64,000 bases of DNA from Clostridia bacterium (GCA_017625095.1 JAGALQ010000019.1:1-64000); one strand, 5' to 3'; shown: positions 21,202 through 31,287, counted from the first letter of the stretch. The notes: generated by a model from the sequence alone, not told the origin. A program made the numbers and translations.

Positions 21202-22422
21202 ATGAATATAGCGGTTATGGGCTACGGCGTCGTCGGTTCAGGCGTTGCCGAAGTGCTCAAAAAGAATCACTCAAGCATTGTTAAAAAGAGCATGCAGGAG
21301 TCACTCGAGCTTACTCGTATTCTCGATCTGCGAGATTTTCCCGGTGATGAGAATGAAGCTCTTCTCACAAAGGATTTCAATGACATCCTCAACGATGAAA
21401 CAATAGGCATCGTTGTTGAAACAATGGGCGGTGTTAATCCTGCTTATGATTTTGTTCTCAAGTGTCTCAAGGCAGGCAAAAGCGTTGTTACCTCAAACAA
21501 GGAGCTTGTTGCCGCAAAGGGTAATGAACTTCTCAAGGTAGCAGAAGAAAAGAACGTCAACTTCATGTTCGAGGCAAGCGTAGGCGGCGGTATCCCGATA
21601 ATCCGTCCTATTATCAGCTGCCTTGCAGCTAACGAAATAGATGAGATTGCAGGTATTCTCAACGGCACAACAAACTTTATCCTCACAAAGATGATCAACG
21701 ACGGTATGTCCTTTGAAGATGCACTCAAGATTGCCCAGGATCTCGGTTATGCCGAGCGTGATCCTTCCGCTGATGTCGACGGTCACGATGCTTGCAGAAA
21801 GATCTGCATTCTTGCTTCTCTCTGCTTCGGTAAGCACGTTTACCCCGACTCAGTCTACACAGAGGGCATCACAAAGATTGCTCTTGCCGACGTTGAATAC
21901 GCAAAGGCATGGGGCGGCGTAATCAAGCTCATCGGCCGTGCAACACGCTACGGTGACGGTAAGATCAGCGCAATGGTTTCTCCCGCATTTATTCAGAGCC
22001 ACAGCCAGCTTGCAGGTGTTGACGATGTGTTCAATGCAATCCTCGTCAGAGGCGATGCAATCGGCGATGTTGTGTTCTACGGCAGAGGTGCAGGCAAGCT
22101 CCCGACAGCAAGTGCTGTTGTTGCTGACGTTATCGACTGTGCAAGACACACTCAGCGCAGAAAGTTCTTCGGCTGGGAAGACAGTGTTGAAGATTATGTT
22201 GTTGATTATCTCGACATCAAGCATCCCTTCTTTGTTCGCGCAAAGGCTGATAAGCAGGCTGTTGCCGAACACTTCGGTGAGGTTCAGTATCTGACATACG
22301 AGGGTGCTGCAGCAGACGAGATCGGCTTTATCACTGCTGCTCTCACTCAGCGTGAGTTCGATGCAAAGATTGCTGCATCAGGTATTGATGTCGGCAGCGT
22401 TATCCGTGTAACGGATTATTGA
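21202..22422 (+). CDS. hom: Homoserine dehydrogenase
   Basis: 406 residues. It has a Rossmann nucleotide-binding start with GYGVVG at 7-12, the VVTSNKELVA loop, and the catalytic-domain signatures GGGIPIIRP, GILNGTTNFIL and a K-I-x-I-L-A-type block with the DVDGHDA segment. About 60 residues at the C-terminus look like a shortened ACT-type regulatory domain. It reduces aspartate semialdehyde to homoserine for threonine and methionine synthesis. CGGAGGAATTTCAG precedes the ATG. Aspartate kinase follows 86 bases later, so the first and third steps of the pathway are linked here. Confidence 0.94.
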   Translation: MNIAVMGYGVVGSGVAEVLKKNHSSIVKKSMQESLELTRILDLRDFPGDENEALLTKDFNDILNDETIGIVVETMGGVNPAYDFVLKCLKAGKSVVTSNKELVAAKGNELLKVAEEKNVNFMFEASVGGGIPIIRPIISCLAANEIDEIAGILNGTTNFILTKMINDGMSFEDALKIAQDLGYAERDPSADVDGHDACRKICILASLCFGKHVYPDSVYTEGITKIALADVEYAKAWGGVIKLIGRATRYGDGKISAMVSPAFIQSHSQLAGVDDVFNAILVRGDAIGDVVFYGRGAGKLPTASAVVADVIDCARHTQRRKFFGWEDSVEDYVVDYLDIKHPFFVRAKADKQAVAEHFGEVQYLTYEGAAADEIGFITAALTQREFDAKIAASGIDVGSVIRVTDY

Positions 22423-22508
22423 TTTTGGCAATAATATAAAATAAAACGGTTCAATTTACTTTTGAAGGCTGTCGTAAAAGCGGCAGTTACCACAGGAGGT
22501 TATCATAA

Positions 22509-23717
22509 ATGGGATTGATAGTACAGAAATTCGGCGGCAGCTCTGTTGCTGATGCAGCCCGTGTACGTAACGTAGCTTCAATCATCATCGACACCTACAA
22601 GCAGGGCAATGATGTTGTTGCTGTAGTTTCAGCACAGGGTGACACAACAGACGACCTTATCGAAAAGGCAGCTGAGCTTAACCCGAAGGCATCAAAGCGC
22701 GAGATGGACTCACTCCTCAGCGCAGGCGAGCAGATGTCAAGCGCACTGCTTGCAATGGCAATTGAAGCAGAAGGCTATCCGGTTGTTTCTCTTCTCGGCT
22801 GGCAGGCAGGCTTCAGAACAGACAACGTTCACGGTTCGGCAAGAATCAAGACGGTTCAGCCCGAAAGACTCAAGAACGAAATCGGCAAGGGAAATATCGT
22901 TATTGTTGCAGGCTTCCAGGGTCTCAACGGTTTTGATGATATCACAACACTCGGCAGAGGCGGCTCCGACACAAGTGCGGTTGCAATTGCAGCAGCTCTT
23001 CACGCAGACCGTTGCCAGATCTTCACCGACGTTGAGGGTGTCTACACAGCTGACCCCCGCAAGGTAGAAGGCACAAAGAAACTTGCAGAAATCACATACG
23101 ATGAAATGCTCGAGCTTGCAACGCTCGGCGCACAGGTTCTCAACAACCGTTCGGTCGAAATGGCCAAGAAATACAACGTCGAGGTAGAGGTTCTTTCAAG
23201 CCTCAAGAGAGTACCCGGCACAATCGTTAAGGAGGTAGCTAAAATGGAAAAAATGTTGATCAGAGGTGTCACTAAGGACACTGATGTTGCCCGTGTATCA
23301 GTTATCGGTGTTCCCAACACACCCGGTATTGCTTTCAAACTCTTCTCAAAACTTGCTGCTAAGAATATCAATGTCGATATCATTCTTCAGTCTGTCGGCA
23401 GAAACGACACCAAGGATATCACATTCACAGTTGCTAAGTCCAACGGTGATCTTGCAGTTGAAACAATCAAGAACTCATTTGATCTTGAGGATGGCAGCAT
23501 TGTTTGCGACACAAATGTTGCAAAGGTTTCTGTTGTCGGCGCAGGTATGGAAACACACCCCGGCACAGCTTCAAAGATGTTTGAGGCTCTCTATGAGAAG
23601 GATATCAACATCCAGATGATTTCCACAAGCGAGATCAAGATCTCTGTTCTTATCGATGCAGCAGATGCAGACAAGGCAGTTTCTGCTGTCCACAAGGCAT
23701 TCTTCCCTGCAGATTAA
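22509..23717 (+). CDS. lysC: Aspartate kinase, alpha chain
   Basis: 402 residues, monofunctional. The kinase domain opens with VQKFGGSSVADA, has the GRGGSDTSAVA phosphate-binding block and the FTDVEGVYTADPR segment. Two ACT domains follow from about residue 262 (VSVIGVPNTPG and VSVVGAGMETHPG). It phosphorylates aspartate, the entry step to lysine, threonine and methionine. ACAGGAGGTTATCATAA precedes the ATG. The length matches Bacillus aspartokinase II, which is an alpha2-beta2 enzyme. Confidence 0.95.
   Translation: MGLIVQKFGGSSVADAARVRNVASIIIDTYKQGNDVVAVVSAQGDTTDDLIEKAAELNPKASKREMDSLLSAGEQMSSALLAMAIEAEGYPVVSLLGWQAGFRTDNVHGSARIKTVQPERLKNEIGKGNIVIVAGFQGLNGFDDITTLGRGGSDTSAVAIAAALHADRCQIFTDVEGVYTADPRKVEGTKKLAEITYDEMLELATLGAQVLNNRSVEMAKKYNVEVEVLSSLKRVPGTIVKEVAKMEKMLIRGVTKDTDVARVSVIGVPNTPGIAFKLFSKLAAKNINVDIILQSVGRNDTKDITFTVAKSNGDLAVETIKNSFDLEDGSIVCDTNVAKVSVVGAGMETHPGTASKMFEALYEKDINIQMISTSEIKISVLIDAADADKAVSAVHKAFFPAD
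23244..23717 (+). CDS. Aspartate kinase beta chain from an internal start in lysC
   Basis: Inside lysC, AAGGAGG (23229-23235) lies 8 bases before an in-frame ATG at 23244 (codon 246). Initiation there would give a 157-residue protein made almost only of the two ACT domains. Bacillus subtilis aspartokinase II makes such a beta chain from an in-phase internal start, and the split point here is at the same place, between the kinase and ACT domains. The quality of this site inside a coding region makes chance unlikely, but translation is inferred. Confidence 0.72.
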   Translation: MEKMLIRGVTKDTDVARVSVIGVPNTPGIAFKLFSKLAAKNINVDIILQSVGRNDTKDITFTVAKSNGDLAVETIKNSFDLEDGSIVCDTNVAKVSVVGAGMETHPGTASKMFEALYEKDINIQMISTSEIKISVLIDAADADKAVSAVHKAFFPAD

Positions 23718-23733
23718 AAGGTCGATGATGTAA

Positions 23734-23852
23734 AAGCTTGAACAAGCTTACCAACGGTTGTTTTTCTGTCATGCTTTGCGAAAATGCTCGGCAATACACA
23801 AAGTATTACCTGCGCTTTTCACTTTGCCTGACGAAAAAAGCACCTCGTCGTT
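23734..23852. repeat. Long imperfect hairpin element between lysC and gyrA
   Basis: A small palindrome (AAGCTTG/CAAGCTT, 23734-23749) is followed by two arms of about 45 bases (23753-23797 and 23803-23852) that are imperfect inverted copies around a 5-base centre ACAAA, including TTTTTCTGTCA against TGACGAAAAA. It could be a degenerate dispersed palindromic element; it may also help to stop lysC transcription. Confidence 0.55.
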
Positions 23853-23926
23853 AAACTTATTCCGCTTTTAATCATCTCCTCCGGTTGATGATATTAATTT
23901 TTGAACCAAATATTTAGATAAGGAAT

Positions 23927-23957
23927 GCGGTTGCGTCAGGAAACCCGACTCAGCCGC
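23927..23957 (+). promoter_or_regulatory. Hairpin just upstream of the gyrA start
   Basis: GCGGTTGCGTC pairs with GACTCAGCCGC (11 positions, one mismatch, one G-T) around a 9-base loop AGGAAACCC. It ends one base before the GGTGA ribosome site and 13 bases before the ATG. It may control gyrA translation or mRNA stability. Confidence 0.45.
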
Positions 23958-23970
23958 ACGGTGAATAAAT

Positions 23971-26481
23971 ATGGGTTTTGATGCAGAATCGGTTGCTAAC
24001 CAAAAAATAATTAACGTTGAAATCAACAACGAAATGCGCTCATCGTTCCTGAGCTACTCAATGTCGGTTATCACCTCGCGTGCGCTGCCTGATGTCAGGG
24101 ACGGTATGAAGCCTGTTCACAGAAGAATCCTCTATACAATGTACGAGAACAATCTCTATCCCGATAAGGCATACCGTAAGTGTGCCGATACGGTCGGTTC
24201 TGTTCTCGGCCGTTATCATCCTCACGGTGACGCTTCTGTTTACGATGCGATGGTTCGTCTTGCGCAGAGCTTCTCAATGCGTTACACACTCGTTGACGGC
24301 CACGGTAACTTCGGTTCAATAGACGGTGACCCGCCTGCTGCTTACCGATATACCGAGTCGAGAATGAGTAAGATTTCGCTTGAGATGCTTGCTGATATCG
24401 ATAAGGACACGGTTGATTTCGTGCCCAACTACGATGACCGTCTTAAGGAGCCTACGGTTCTTCCTTCAAGAATCCCGAACCTCCTTGTAAACGGTTCAAC
24501 GGGTATCGCTGTCGGTATGGCTACAAATATTCCGCCTCACAATCTCGGCGAGGTTGTTGACGGTATGTGCTGTCTTATCGACAATCCCGAAGCTGACCTG
24601 CCTGAGCTTATGGAGCATATCAAAGGCCCCGACTTCCCGACAGCAGGTCTTATTATGGGCAAATCGGGCATCCGTGCCGCTTATGCAACAGGCAGAGGTA
24701 AGATTACCGTCAGAGCAAAGGCAGAGATTGAAGAGGATAAGAACGGACGCTTCCGTATCAGCGTTACTGAAATTCCCTATATGGTCAACAAGGCAAGACT
24801 TATTGAGAGCATTGCCGACCTTGTAAGGGACAAGCGTGTAGAGGGAATTTCCGATATCAATGACTACTCCGCTATCGAGGGTATGCATATTGTTATCGAC
24901 CTCAAGCGTGATGCTAATCCGCAGGTTGTTCTCAACCAACTTTATAATTATACTCAGATGCAGTCCACCTTCGGCGTAATTATGCTCGCACTTGTTGACG
25001 GTGTTCCGAGAATCCTTACACTCAAGGAAATGCTCGAGAATTATATCAAGTTCCAGTGCGAAGTTATTGTGCGCCGTACACAGTTCAATCTGAAGAAGGC
25101 TCAGGACCGTGCACATATCCTTGAAGGCTATCTGATTGCCCTCGATTTTATCGACGAGGTTATCAGCATCCTGCGTTCATCTCCCGATCAGCAGACAGGT
25201 AAATCCCGTCTTATGGATCGCTTCGGCCTTGATGATATTCAGGCTCAGAAGATTGTTGAGATGCGTCTTGGTCAGTTGACAGGTATGGAACGTCAGAAGA
25301 TCGAGGAAGAGATGGCTGCTCTCAAGGCAAAGATTGCTGAATATACAGAGATTCTCGGTAGTGAAGAGAAGATCCGCGGCGTTGTCAAGGCAGAGGCTCT
25401 TGCAGCAAAAGAGCGTTTTGCAGACGAAAGACGCACGGAAATCTGTAACGTCAGCGGTGAGGTCGATATCGAAGACCTCATTCCCGAAGAGGAGAGCGTT
25501 TATACCCTCACCAATAAGGGTTACCTTAAGCGTATGCCTGCCGATACTTATCGCAGCCAGCGCAGAGGCGGCAGAGGTGTTATGGGTATGACCCGCCGTG
25601 AGGAGGACTTTGTTCAGACGATGTTCACCTGCTCCACTCACGACTACATTATGTTCTTTACCAATTTCGGTAGAGCATACAAGCTCAAGGGCTACGAAAT
25701 TCCCGAAAGCTCACGTACAGGCAAGGGTATGAATGCCGTTAATATTCTTCCGCTTGATGCAGAAGAAAAGATTTCGGCGATGATCCGTGTTCCTGCCGAG
25801 GCAGACGGAGAATACCTCTGCATGGTTACACGCAACGGTATTATCAAGCGTACGCTTCTTGATGCTTACAAAAATATACGTAAGAACGGTGTTATCGCAA
25901 TCAACCTTGATGATGATGACGAGCTTGCATGGGTTAAGCTGACAATGGGCGATGATGACCTCCTTGTTGCAACACGTGACGGCTACTCAATCCGCTTCAA
26001 TGAAAACGATGCCCGTCCCATCGGCAGAACAGCACGCGGCGTTAAGGCTATTGAGCTTCGCGGCGATGATAAGGTTGTCGGTATGGATGTTGTATCTGAT
26101 GACAGCTTTGTTCTTACGGTTACCGAAACAGGCTACGGCAGAAGAAGTCCCGGTGACGAATACCGTCAGCAGACAAGAGGCGGTAAGGGTGTTACAAACT
26201 ACAAGACCGAGAAATACGGCAAGGTTGCCGCACTTATGACGGTTAAGGATGAAGAAGATATTATCCTTATTTCTTCTGAGGGTATTGTTATACGTATGCC
26301 TGCTGATTCAATCAGCCTTTTCTCAAGAACATCAAAGGGTGTCAGAGTAATGCGTGTAGGTGAGAGCGACAAGCTTGTCACTGTCACCACAGCAGAGCGA
26401 GAAGCGGAAGGTGAAGAAGCAGAAGACAGGGATGAATCTGCTGCCGAGGTTGATGAAGACTCGATTCAGGCAGAGTCATAA
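23971..26481 (+). CDS. gyrA: DNA gyrase subunit A
   Basis: 836 residues. The breakage-reunion domain has [15 protein letters not shown], the quinolone-binding segment [13 protein letters not shown] and the active tyrosine Tyr127 in AAYRYTE. The GyrA box QRRGGRG marks the C-terminal wrapping domain, separating it from ParC, and a second QTRGGKG lies in a later blade. Ala88 takes the place of E. coli Ser83, while Asp92 keeps the Asp87 position. gyrB is not in the window. The start is set by GGTGA 6 bases before the ATG; there is no stronger site nearby. An acidic tail ends the protein. Confidence 0.95.
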   Translation: MGFDAESVANQKIINVEINNEMRSSFLSYSMSVITSRALPDVRDGMKPVHRRILYTMYENNLYPDKAYRKCADTVGSVLGRYHPHGDASVYDAMVRLAQSFSMRYTLVDGHGNFGSIDGDPPAAYRYTESRMSKISLEMLADIDKDTVDFVPNYDDRLKEPTVLPSRIPNLLVNGSTGIAVGMATNIPPHNLGEVVDGMCCLIDNPEADLPELMEHIKGPDFPTAGLIMGKSGIRAAYATGRGKITVRAKAEIEEDKNGRFRISVTEIPYMVNKARLIESIADLVRDKRVEGISDINDYSAIEGMHIVIDLKRDANPQVVLNQLYNYTQMQSTFGVIMLALVDGVPRILTLKEMLENYIKFQCEVIVRRTQFNLKKAQDRAHILEGYLIALDFIDEVISILRSSPDQQTGKSRLMDRFGLDDIQAQKIVEMRLGQLTGMERQKIEEEMAALKAKIAEYTEILGSEEKIRGVVKAEALAAKERFADERRTEICNVSGEVDIEDLIPEEESVYTLTNKGYLKRMPADTYRSQRRGGRGVMGMTRREEDFVQTMFTCSTHDYIMFFTNFGRAYKLKGYEIPESSRTGKGMNAVNILPLDAEEKISAMIRVPAEADGEYLCMVTRNGIIKRTLLDAYKNIRKNGVIAINLDDDDELAWVKLTMGDDDLLVATRDGYSIRFNENDARPIGRTARGVKAIELRGDDKVVGMDVVSDDSFVLTVTETGYGRRSPGDEYRQQTRGGKGVTNYKTEKYGKVAALMTVKDEEDIILISSEGIVIRMPADSISLFSRTSKGVRVMRVGESDKLVTVTTAEREAEGEEAEDRDESAAEVDEDSIQAES

Positions 26482-26518
26482 AAGGGTATGACTCTTTAAT
26501 TTGTAAGGAAAGAGATAT

Positions 26519-28129
26519 ATGGAAGATAACAAAAAGATGGAATTTGAAGATGTTTATTCCGACAGCAAAAAGAAACCGACTTATAAAAAGGGACATAAAC
26601 CTCTTGAAGAAAGAGATATTTATTATCCCAATAAGTTCATTAAATTTTTGTTTAAGAATAACAGAAGAAACACAAAGATTCTTCTTGTCATTATGATAAT
26701 CATTTTGTTGCTTGCTGCAGGTGCCGGCGTTTATATGCTCTATTCAGGTATGTTCGACCAGATATTATCGGAAGATGAGGGCTGGCAGGGTTCTGAAGAA
26801 ATCATAGAAGATTATGACGAGAACCAGTTTGCAGCAATGCACGAGGTATCCGATGCCGCATCGCTTGATGATCTTCTTAAAAAGTGGTATACCAATAATG
26901 GCAGCATTATGGATCAGGAATATGTCACAAATATTCTCCTGCTTGGTATTGACGGCGAAAACGGTGTCAAAAAAGGCGGTAACTCCGACTCTATGATTCT
27001 GGTTTCGGTAAACGATAAAACCAAGCAGATTACAATGGTTTCGTTTATGCGTGACAGCCGAACCTACTTTGATGTCAACGGCAGGGAATATTGGACGAAG
27101 GCAAATGCGGCATTTGCAAGAGGCGGTGCAAGAGCTACCGTAAAAATGATAGAGAACAACTATAAAGTTGATATCGATTATTATGTTGCGGTAGACTTTA
27201 CAACCTTCTCTGATCTTGTTGATGCTTTGGGCGGTGTAACTCTCGAAATCGAAGAATACGAGCAGAAATATATCAACCGCACAACGAAAAAGATTAAAAA
27301 GATTCCCAACTACGGCACTGTAACGCTTGACGGTGATCAGGCACTGGTTTATTGCCGTATCCGTAAGAGTGATGCCGACAGCGACGTTTCAAGAACACGC
27401 CGTCAGCGTAACTTTGTTTCATCGCTTATCAGAAGCGCCAAGGGTGCTACACTCAATCAGCTCACTGACGCAGTCAACGCTGTTTTGCCGCATCTTTCGA
27501 CTGATTGCTCCAAAAACAAGGTGCTCGGTTATGCAGGGCAGGCTCTTACAAAGGGCTGGATGAATTATGAAATTGTTCAGTTGACAATGCCTGATGAGGA
27601 AACACGTAAAGACGCGAATTTCAGCGGCGTATCATACTGGGTTGTGGACTATCCGCTTGCTGCGCAGAAGGTTCAGACGGCTATTTACGGTACCTCAAAT
27701 ATTCAACTGGATGCTGACCGCGAATCAGCTCTTGACTATGTAAGGTACAACAACAGCAGCGGAAGCAGCAGTAGCGGCGGCAACAATAGTAGCGGCAACA
27801 GCAGCTACAACGATAACGATGACAACGTTAATGATAGCAGCAGCTATACTGAAAACGAATATACCGCTGATGAATACCGTACAGGTTATGACGATGTTAC
27901 CGGTGGCGAAACAGAAGAAACCACAACAAGAATAGGCGTCCATATACCTTCGTTGGATGATTTGTTCACAACAGCTCCGGACGATGATGCAACAACTGCC
28001 GGCGATAAAAAGCCGACGGAGAAAACAACTGCATCAAATCAGGATGACAACTCGGATGATGAGCCGGAAGAAGAACCGGCCACTACGGCAAGGCAGTTCG
28101 GATGGAATTCGTTTACAGAGGCTGCGTAA
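26519..28129 (+). CDS. LytR-CpsA-Psr (LCP) family cell-wall ligase
   Basis: 536 residues. A basic cytoplasmic head is followed by one membrane helix near 55-77 and an extracellular LCP domain from about 137 to 290, with NILLLGIDG, GNSDSMILVSV, the arginine-containing SFMRDSRTY and VALGGVTLEI-like segments. LCP enzymes attach teichoic-acid-like or capsular polymers from lipid carriers to peptidoglycan. The last 130 residues are low-complexity: a Ser/Gly/Asn run, then Asp/Glu/Thr-rich sequence, probably a wall-spanning linker. AAGGAAAGAG precedes the ATG, 37 bases after gyrA, so the two may be co-transcribed. Confidence 0.92.
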   Translation: MEDNKKMEFEDVYSDSKKKPTYKKGHKPLEERDIYYPNKFIKFLFKNNRRNTKILLVIMIIILLLAAGAGVYMLYSGMFDQILSEDEGWQGSEEIIEDYDENQFAAMHEVSDAASLDDLLKKWYTNNGSIMDQEYVTNILLLGIDGENGVKKGGNSDSMILVSVNDKTKQITMVSFMRDSRTYFDVNGREYWTKANAAFARGGARATVKMIENNYKVDIDYYVAVDFTTFSDLVDALGGVTLEIEEYEQKYINRTTKKIKKIPNYGTVTLDGDQALVYCRIRKSDADSDVSRTRRQRNFVSSLIRSAKGATLNQLTDAVNAVLPHLSTDCSKNKVLGYAGQALTKGWMNYEIVQLTMPDEETRKDANFSGVSYWVVDYPLAAQKVQTAIYGTSNIQLDADRESALDYVRYNNSSGSSSSGGNNSSGNSSYNDNDDNVNDSSSYTENEYTADEYRTGYDDVTGGETEETTTRIGVHIPSLDDLFTTAPDDDATTAGDKKPTEKTTASNQDDNSDDEPEEEPATTARQFGWNSFTEAA

Positions 28130-28146
28130 AACCAAAATTATTTTTC

Positions 28147-28197
28147 GGCTGTATCAGAACTTGAACTTAAAATTAAGTTTTGATGCGGCCTTTTTTT
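28147..28197 (+). terminator. Rho-independent terminator
   Basis: GGCTGTATCAGAACTT pairs (with G-T wobbles) with AAGTTTTGATGCGGCC and is followed by seven T. Confidence 0.9.
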
Positions 28198-28249
28198 AAA
28201 ACTAACCAAGAAAGGGCAGGGGAAGTTTCCCTTGTGCGGGTGTGAAAAT

Positions 28250-31237
28250 ATGCCTTATTCCGAAAGATATATGCTTCGCAAAATTTCTGATGCAATAAAC
28301 ACCGTCAAGCCTGCCGTATATACAAAGATTGCTCCGCTTTCAGTGAAAGCTTACGTTACGGATGAACCCGTTAAGTTTGCTGATCGTTTTTCAGGTACAG
28401 AGAAAACAGTCAATGTCGGTGACTCCTGGGGCAAGCTCTGGGACTGTGCTTGGTTCTGCTTTGAGGGCAGGATTCCAGAATCGGAGCGAGGAAAAAATCT
28501 TGTTCTGATGCTCGATGTGAGCGGCGAAATGTGCGTTGTTGATAAAGCAGGTGTTCCGATTGCCTGCTTGACAAATGTCAGCTCCGATTATGATACGACC
28601 CTCGGTAAGCCGGGTAAGCGCATATTTATCCTCGACAAGCAAACCAAGCAGAGCGGTGAGGTTACTCTCTGGGCTGATGCGGGCTGTAACGATCTTTTCG
28701 GAAAATATCATAACAGCGGCAGCCTTATTGAGGCGGATATTGCTGTCTGTGACAGCGGTCTCAGAGATATTTATTACGATCTTGCCGTCGCTTACGATAT
28801 GCTTGAGTGTCTTGATAAAAACACAGCACGCTATAAGCGTCTGCTAGGCAGAGTTTACGATGCTGCTTGTTATATTACATCTCCCGATTTTGACAGAGAT
28901 ATTGTTAGAAGAATACTTTCTGCAGAGCTTGAACGTAAGGGCGGTGACAGCTCGCTTAAGGTTACGGCTATAGGTCACGCACATATTGATCTTGCATGGC
29001 TTTGGCCTATCCGTGAAACAAAACGTAAGGGTGCACGCACATTCTCTAACGTTATCTCACTTATGGAGCGTTATCCCGATTTTGTTTTCGGTGCAAGCCA
29101 GCCTCAGCTTTATAAGTGGGTGAAAGAGGATTATCCCGAGCTCTACGCAAAAATCAAGCAGAAAGTCAAAGAAAACCGTTGGGAATGTCAGGGCGGTATG
29201 TGGGTTGAGGCTGATACTAATGTCAGTGGTGCTGAGCCGCTTGTACGTCAGTTCCTTTACGGCAAGAAGTTCTTTATGGACGAGTTCGGTGTTGACGCAC
29301 GCTCACTCTGGTTGCCTGATGTTTTCGGCTACAGTGCAGCACTTCCGCAGATTCTCAAGCTCAGCGGTGTTGACTACTTTGTAACACAGAAACTTTCATG
29401 GAGCGAACATAACGTTTATCCGCACCACACATTCAACTGGGTCGGAATTGACGGCACAAGTGTATTGGCTCACCTCCTCCCTGAGGATACATATAACGGC
29501 TCTGCAATGCCCTGTGCACTCAAGAAAATGGAGCGCAACTATAAGGATAACGCCGTGTGTGAAGAGGCACTTATGCTTTATGGCATCGGTGACGGTGGCG
29601 GCGGACCGAGCGCATTCCACCTTGAAAGTCTGAAGAGAATAAAGAATTCCGACGGACTTGTTCCCTGTGAGCAGGGCTATTCAATCGATATGCTCGACAG
29701 AATCAATGCCGATAAGGATAGCTACAGCAAGTGGGTCGGTGAGCTTTATCTTGAAAGACATCAGGGCACTTATACAACTCAATCAAGAATCAAGCGCTAT
29801 AACCGCCGCATTGAATTTGCTCTTCGTGAGACCGAGTTTGCCTGCGTATGGGCAAAGCTTGCCGCAAACGTAACCTATCCCAAGGCTGAGCTTGATAAAA
29901 TCTGGGAGGAGTATCTGCTCTATCAGTTCCACGATATTCTGCCCGGTTCATCAATCAACCGCGTCTATAAAGAGGCTGAAGAGGGCTACAAGACTATGCT
30001 CAAGCGCCTGACGGAAATCAAGAAATCAGCTTTCGGTGCTGTTGCCGCATCAATCGGCAGAATGAACGAGAGCATTGTCTTCAACGCTCTTCCTTTCGAA
30101 GTTACGGAGCAGTTCAAGACAACAGGCGGTTACAGAACAATTACCGTTCCCGCAATGGGTATGAAGAGCCTTGATGAAAGCACGGATAATTTTGAACGCT
30201 GCACATCAGACGAGAGCGGACTTGAAAACGCAAAGCTTTCCGTAACCTTCGGCAGTAACGGCGAAATCAAAGAGATTTTTGATAAGGTCAACGGCAGACA
30301 GGTGCTTCTTGCAGGCAAAGCGGCTAATGTTATGAGCATATATACCGACCGCGGAGATGCCTGGGATATGCGCTTCGACTATATGAATGACGTCAGCGAA
30401 ACGATGAAGCTCGAGAGTGTTGAGAGCAGTGTTGAGGGTGGCAATGCTGTCAGAGTGCAGACGTTCAGCTACGGCTCATCGATTCTCAGGCAGAAGATTT
30501 CACTCACACCTGCAGGTATTATCCGCTTTGACACTGAGGTTGACTGGCGCGAAAAGCGCAGAATGCTCCGCACAGCATTCCCGATAAATGTTGTAACGGA
30601 TAAGGTTGAGTGTGATATTCAGTTCGGATCAATTGAACGCTCCACAACAGAAAACACAAGCTGGCAGTACGCTCAGTTCGAAATCTGTGCCCAGAAGTGG
30701 GTTGACGTTTCTCAGTACAATTACGGTGCGGCTGTGCTTAATAACGGCAAATACGGCTACCGTGTTAAGGATACGACAATTGACGTCAATCTTCTCCGCA
30801 GCTCAACATATCCTGACACTAATGCCGATTACGGTAAGCACGCATTTACTTACGCTCTCTATCCGCATAAGGGTGGCAGAGTCGAGGCGAAGGTAAACGA
30901 GCACGCTTATGCGCTCAATATGCCGCTTACGGTTGTCAAGGTTGGCGGTGAAGGTCAGATTGAATCAAGACCTGCTGCGGAAATGATCAAGTTTGATAAC
31001 GGCGGCAGTGCTGTAATTGAGAGCATCAAGGCTGCTGAAGACGGCAGAGGAATCATTGTGCGTTTGTATGAAAGCGCAGGTGCTGACTGCAGCTTTACGC
31101 TCAAGCCGAATTTCCGTTTCCAACGCGCAAGTGTTGTTGATCTGATGGAAAACGCAATTACAGAGTGCTCGGTTATGTCAGGTGTTATTTCTGCTGACCT
31201 CAAACCTTTCCAGATCCTTTCAATCAGAATCAACTGA
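28250..31237 (+). CDS. Alpha-mannosidase, glycoside hydrolase family 38
   Basis: 995 residues from ATG 28250. After an N-terminal beta region comes the GH38 catalytic domain: zinc ligands in HAHIDLAWLWP (His243, Asp247), the GGMWVEAD segment, and the nucleophile Asp357 in LPDVFG. The mid domain and large beta-sandwich C-terminus of the family follow. No signal peptide, so it should act in the cytoplasm on imported manno-oligosaccharides or N-glycan fragments. The start is uncertain: GGGTG lies 7 bases before ATG 28250, but AGGGGAAG lies before an in-frame TTG at 28232, which would add six residues. It seems to be a single-gene unit between two terminators. Confidence 0.93.
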   Translation: MPYSERYMLRKISDAINTVKPAVYTKIAPLSVKAYVTDEPVKFADRFSGTEKTVNVGDSWGKLWDCAWFCFEGRIPESERGKNLVLMLDVSGEMCVVDKAGVPIACLTNVSSDYDTTLGKPGKRIFILDKQTKQSGEVTLWADAGCNDLFGKYHNSGSLIEADIAVCDSGLRDIYYDLAVAYDMLECLDKNTARYKRLLGRVYDAACYITSPDFDRDIVRRILSAELERKGGDSSLKVTAIGHAHIDLAWLWPIRETKRKGARTFSNVISLMERYPDFVFGASQPQLYKWVKEDYPELYAKIKQKVKENRWECQGGMWVEADTNVSGAEPLVRQFLYGKKFFMDEFGVDARSLWLPDVFGYSAALPQILKLSGVDYFVTQKLSWSEHNVYPHHTFNWVGIDGTSVLAHLLPEDTYNGSAMPCALKKMERNYKDNAVCEEALMLYGIGDGGGGPSAFHLESLKRIKNSDGLVPCEQGYSIDMLDRINADKDSYSKWVGELYLERHQGTYTTQSRIKRYNRRIEFALRETEFACVWAKLAANVTYPKAELDKIWEEYLLYQFHDILPGSSINRVYKEAEEGYKTMLKRLTEIKKSAFGAVAASIGRMNESIVFNALPFEVTEQFKTTGGYRTITVPAMGMKSLDESTDNFERCTSDESGLENAKLSVTFGSNGEIKEIFDKVNGRQVLLAGKAANVMSIYTDRGDAWDMRFDYMNDVSETMKLESVESSVEGGNAVRVQTFSYGSSILRQKISLTPAGIIRFDTEVDWREKRRMLRTAFPINVVTDKVECDIQFGSIERSTTENTSWQYAQFEICAQKWVDVSQYNYGAAVLNNGKYGYRVKDTTIDVNLLRSSTYPDTNADYGKHAFTYALYPHKGGRVEAKVNEHAYALNMPLTVVKVGGEGQIESRPAAEMIKFDNGGSAVIESIKAAEDGRGIIVRLYESAGADCSFTLKPNFRFQRASVVDLMENAITECSVMSGVISADLKPFQILSIRIN

Positions 31238-31239
31238 AC

Positions 31240-31287
31240 ATAACAAAAAAACGCTTGTACAGGTTACTGTACAAGCGTTTTGTTATC
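31240..31287. terminator. Bidirectional terminator between GH38 and nrdG
   Basis: A 15-bp perfect stem (AAAACGCTTGTACAG and its complement) with a GTTA loop, flanked by A-rich and T-rich sides. It serves both converging genes; its right end overlaps the last bases of nrdG. Confidence 0.92.

Noticed and set aside
24496-25116. 206-codon frame antisense to gyrA
   Set aside because: Inside a conserved gene, with no start signal or recognisable protein features.
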